Shown in pieces: positions 61,105 through 64,000 of a DNA stretch of 64,000 nt (positions within the stretch are counted from its first letter, which is position 1; each line of letters starts with the position of its first letter). The stretch is from Gammaproteobacteria bacterium (GTDB taxonomy: Bacteria; Pseudomonadota; Gammaproteobacteria; Pseudomonadales; Porticoccaceae). The stretch is taken from contig JADJET010000006.1 in assembly GCA_016708925.1 (NCBI GenBank), forward strand, positions 164,027 to 228,026. The letters are read 5' to 3'. The notes below the pieces were generated by a model. It was not told the origin of the DNA. It saw only the letters and a program-made list of their open reading frames with translations, and did no database searches. Made by a program: the position numbers and the translations under genes.

Positions 61105-64000
61105 ATGACCACTTCTCCATCACCCCTTAAAATCGCCCCATCTCGTTGGCCTCGCGGCTCGGAGTGGCGGCGATGGGATCTCCATGTCCACACGCCAGAG
61201 AGCCGGCTTGGCTCTCCTTTTGTCGGATTATCCTGGGAGCAATATGTAACAGCTCTCGAACTGGCTGCAAATGAGGCCAAGATTTCTGTGATCGGGGTCA
61301 CCGACTACATGACTCTCGACGGATACGAGAAGCTTTTTGCAGAAAAGAAGACCAACAACAGCCTGAGCACGGTTGATCTTCTGATTCCGAACATTGAATT
61401 CAGGATGATGCCTCATACCAATGGCGGAAAGGCCCTTAACCTCCACCTATTAGTCGACCCGTCTGAGGATGACCACATAGACAAGATCAACAGAGCACTG
61501 CGAAACCTAAAATTTAGCTACGACGGGCAACCGTATGGTTGCTGCCGCGAAGAACTGACCGCATTTGGGAGGGCTCAAGACCCGCGTCTCACGGACGATG
61601 AAGCCGCTTACACCTTCGGTATTCAGCAGTTCAAACCAGATCGAACGGCGATCAAGCAATGGTTGGAGAACGAGAAGTGGCTTCGAAACAATTCCTTGAT
61701 CGGGATCGCAAACGGGAAGGATGGAATTAGTGGACTCCCCCTTGACGGCTTCGGTGCCATCCGTGATGAAATTTTGAAATGGAGTCACTTCGTCTTTTCG
61801 GGAAATCCCCAAGACCGCGAACATTACCTTGGACTTAAGGCGGGCACGCCGAAGGAAGAGATCATTCGCCAGTATCGGTCGTTAAAGCCATGTGTTCATG
61901 GGTCAGACGCTCACGCTGCCGCGAGTCTGTTCAAGCCTGACAATGATCGATTCTGCTGGGTGAAGAGCGACCCTACATTTCATGGACTGCGCCAGATTCT
62001 CTGGGAGCCTGAAGACCGTGTTCACATCGGGACTCTGCCGCCCCAACCCTCAGACCATAGTCAGCAAATTCGACGCATTTCGCTTTCCAACAGCTCAGGC
62101 TGGTTTGCAATCGATTCGATTGATTTGAACCCCGGGCTTGTCGCGGTAATCGGCGAGAAGGGAGCGGGTAAGACTGCCGTAGCCGACCTTTCGTCCTTTG
62201 CGTCGGGCTACCCGATGGAGAAGAAGTCCCTGTCGTCGTTCATCACAAAGGGACAACTCCATCTCTCCGGGACGAAGATTGAACTGGAATGGGGAGGAGG
62301 CGATCGGACGTCAGGAATCCTCACCGACACTCCGTTGAACACCACGCGGCCACGCGTTCGGTATTTATCACAAGACTTTGTCGAGCGGCTGTGTTCTTCC
62401 GATCATGAGGGAACAGAGCTTCAGAAGGCGATTGAAGATGTTGTTTTTGCTAAATTGGACGAGGTCCAAAGAGAAGGCTATTCCTCGTTCAGCGAACTCA
62501 GGAAGGCTCGGGAGTCTGCTTCAAATATTCAGAAAGAGGCGCTGCGAGGGGAGCTTGCAACTCTTCATAAAGAAGTGGATAGACTGCAAGAAGCCATCGA
62601 CCAACGAGGCTCCAAACTATCGTCCATAGCAGAGGTTAAAAAGCAGGCTGAAGAGCTGAAGAAGCAGATGCCTGACGCCACTCAATCTGTTGATCAGAGG
62701 GTTTTGGAAGAACTGGAGAAGCAACAGACCCAACTCAAAGAGCTCGAGGATCAAATTGCCACCAGAAGCCGGCGGCGGAGGTCGATTGAGGGAGCGGTTG
62801 AGTCGTATGCTGCTATCAAGAAGACCACCGGGCAGGAGATAGCCAAAATCCAGAAGCAGCTGCGGGATGCTGACGTTGCGGATGCCACCCTGTTAAAACT
62901 GGTGCCGACCTGGGATCCTGACATAGATGACCTCTTGCAGAAAGAAGTCGATAAGCTTGATGTAGAGATTGTGACCCTAAAAGGGGCAGAGAATGCTCCG
63001 CCCACGCCGCCTTCAGTGGTCAGCATTCAGGTAGAGATTGCAAAGCTTAAGGAGTTGGTTGCAAAGGATGAGGTGAGCCGAAAGAGGCTTCTCGACCTCC
63101 AAAAGCAGATCGCTGAGCGAATCGCCACTATAGAACGTTTGGAGAAGGAGATTCTTAATCTCGATGAAAAGGTCATGAAGACGCTTAAAGAGCAGAAGGC
63201 CAAACAGGTCGCTCTGTATCTTGACGTTTTCAAGGCCATGTCAGCCGACGAGGCGGGCTTGAAGGAGCTCTACTCGCCAATGCAAGACGCAATTGATCAA
63301 CTCGGCGAGGAAATGCAATTCAGCGTTTCGGTAGGTTACCAGATTGACTGGAAATCTTGGTTGGATCGGTCAGCAAGGTTCTATGACGGGCGTAGAGTCG
63401 GGGCCGAAGCCAAGCGTCTTGAGATCGAGAAAATTGTGGAAACAAAGCTGGTGCCCGCGTGGAAAAGCGGTGATCCGGACAAGATTAAGTCCGCCTTTGA
63501 AGAGTTCCTTTCTTTAATCGACATCCAGACGTTTCCGGAAAGATTTGGGACGTCGAAGTTATCTCGTGTGGAGCTTTCCGATTGGATATTCTCTGTCGAT
63601 CACATCGAGCTATCCTACAAGATTCACTACTCTGGAACGGAACTCGAATACCTTTCACCAGGGACTCGTGGCATAGCGCTCTTGGTTCTTTATTTGCTGA
63701 TGGATGAAGATGACACAAGGCCACTCTTGATTGATCAGCCGGAGGGGAATTTGGACAATTCTTCCGTTTACAAGCAGCTGGTGCCTTACATCAGGAAAGC
63801 GAAGAAGCGCCGGCAAATCATCCTCATTACCCACAACCCGAATCTTGTCGTCGCGACTGATGCGGAGCAGATCATCATTGCGACTGCGGAACGTCCAAGT
63901 AGTCAACCATACCCCCGCTTGCGGTATGATTCAGGCGGCTTGGAACACTCGGCGCCTGGGGATGATTTGGGAGTTCGTGAAGCGGTCTGTTTGCTTCTCG
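61105..64000 (+). CDS. PHP-domain/SMC-like ATPase (TrlF-type), 3' end outside window
   Basis: The frame is open from ATG 61105 to the end, 965 residues. An N-terminal PHP phosphoesterase domain has RRWDLHVHTPES (His27, His29), GVTDYM and HGSDAHAAA near 265-270, all plausible metal ligands. An ABC/SMC-type ATPase follows, with Walker A GEKGAGKT (350-357), a coiled-coil insert rich in Glu, Lys and Gln (about 450-720), and Walker B LLIDQPEGNLDN (Asp877) followed by ILITHNPN. This matches the TrlF family annotation and the PHP-plus-ATPase layout of the Ppl anti-phage protein. It lies 49 bases behind hsdS. Base composition is visibly more AT-rich than upstream, a sign of transfer. Confidence 0.87.
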   Translation, partial: MTTSPSPLKIAPSRWPRGSEWRRWDLHVHTPESRLGSPFVGLSWEQYVTALELAANEAKISVIGVTDYMTLDGYEKLFAEKKTNNSLSTVDLLIPNIEFRMMPHTNGGKALNLHLLVDPSEDDHIDKINRALRNLKFSYDGQPYGCCREELTAFGRAQDPRLTDDEAAYTFGIQQFKPDRTAIKQWLENEKWLRNNSLIGIANGKDGISGLPLDGFGAIRDEILKWSHFVFSGNPQDREHYLGLKAGTPKEEIIRQYRSLKPCVHGSDAHAAASLFKPDNDRFCWVKSDPTFHGLRQILWEPEDRVHIGTLPPQPSDHSQQIRRISLSNSSGWFAIDSIDLNPGLVAVIGEKGAGKTAVADLSSFASGYPMEKKSLSSFITKGQLHLSGTKIELEWGGGDRTSGILTDTPLNTTRPRVRYLSQDFVERLCSSDHEGTELQKAIEDVVFAKLDEVQREGYSSFSELRKARESASNIQKEALRGELATLHKEVDRLQEAIDQRGSKLSSIAEVKKQAEELKKQMPDATQSVDQRVLEELEKQQTQLKELEDQIATRSRRRRSIEGAVESYAAIKKTTGQEIAKIQKQLRDADVADATLLKLVPTWDPDIDDLLQKEVDKLDVEIVTLKGAENAPPTPPSVVSIQVEIAKLKELVAKDEVSRKRLLDLQKQIAERIATIERLEKEILNLDEKVMKTLKEQKAKQVALYLDVFKAMSADEAGLKELYSPMQDAIDQLGEEMQFSVSVGYQIDWKSWLDRSARFYDGRRVGAEAKRLEIEKIVETKLVPAWKSGDPDKIKSAFEEFLSLIDIQTFPERFGTSKLSRVELSDWIFSVDHIELSYKIHYSGTELEYLSPGTRGIALLVLYLLMDEDDTRPLLIDQPEGNLDNSSVYKQLVPYIRKAKKRRQIILITHNPNLVVATDAEQIIIATAERPSSQPYPRLRYDSGGLEHSAPGDDLGVREAVCLLL

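Noticed and set aside
1..64000. CRISPR arrays, rRNA and tRNA genes
   Set aside because: No regularly spaced repeats, no rRNA-like sequence and no cloverleaf with a T-arm were noticed by eye; a tRNAscan and CRISPR search would settle it.

Overview
The window is GC-rich (about 65% by eye over the first 60 kb), densely coded and free of introns, so it is bacterial chromosome. MprF/AcvB, EttA, a short Lpp-type lipoprotein with an L,D-transpeptidase, a SPOR lipoprotein, BtuB, DUF2058 and DUF1499 proteins suggest a Gram-negative proteobacterium, probably an environmental gammaproteobacterium. Many luciferase-like monooxygenases, acyl-CoA dehydrogenases, a Baeyer-Villiger-type monooxygenase, a dienelactone hydrolase and an amidohydrolase suggest a degrader of lipids or cyclic organic compounds. 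The assignment is inferred from gene content only; there is no rRNA gene here.

Layout. 1-5.9 kb: the end of an MFS transporter, then a minus-strand membrane operon of K+-channel-like protein, DUF1003 protein, MprF (lysyl-phosphatidylglycerol synthase/flippase) and AcvB/VirJ-type lipoprotein. 6.2-15.1 kb: two tandem luciferase-like oxidoreductases, a half-length 3-hydroxyisobutyrate-dehydrogenase-like gene, a GFA protein, a third luciferase-like enzyme divergent from a 4-hydroxyacetophenone-monooxygenase-like flavoprotein, a bifunctional glutathionylspermidine synthetase/amidase, and a cytochrome c remnant. 15.1-24.6 kb: membrane patatin, SulP transporter, TPR/O-GlcNAc-transferase-like protein, PNPOx-fold protein, methyltransferase, DUF2058 protein. 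24.6-28.6 kb: a small defence patch with a BrnT/BrnA toxin-antitoxin and a single-chain restriction-modification protein. 28.7-33.3 kb: an operon for a two-part sodium:solute symporter and two acyl-CoA dehydrogenases. 33.4-41.4 kb: sirtuin, PhoX-like protein, MBL hydrolase, VOC protein, a MITE-like repeat, a fourth luciferase-like enzyme, dienelactone hydrolase, DUF1499 protein, histidine phosphatase, amidohydrolase.

41.4-46.9 kb is a scar-rich stretch: a decayed ISL3-type insertion sequence, a frameshifted secreted DUF5648-like protein, and a cobalamin riboswitch controlling a frameshifted BtuB receptor and a small DUF6580-like membrane protein. 46.9-54.7 kb looks like stable chromosome: ammonium transporter, DUF4404 protein, an envelope group (SPOR lipoprotein, Lpp-like lipoprotein, L,D-transpeptidase), LemA, EttA and a short-chain dehydrogenase.

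54.8-64.0 kb is a layered defence island. A 5' fragment of one type I hsdR is followed directly by a second, different hsdR with a homopolymer frameshift, then a Schlafen/AlbA_2 ATP-binding protein, hsdS, and a PHP-domain/SMC-like ATPase of the TrlF type that runs off the end. No hsdM lies in the window. The ATPase gene is clearly more AT-rich than the rest, which suggests recent acquisition. The architecture of this last gene (PHP plus ATPase) resembles the single-gene Ppl anti-phage system, and its setting beside a type I system is the best lead for unusual biology here.
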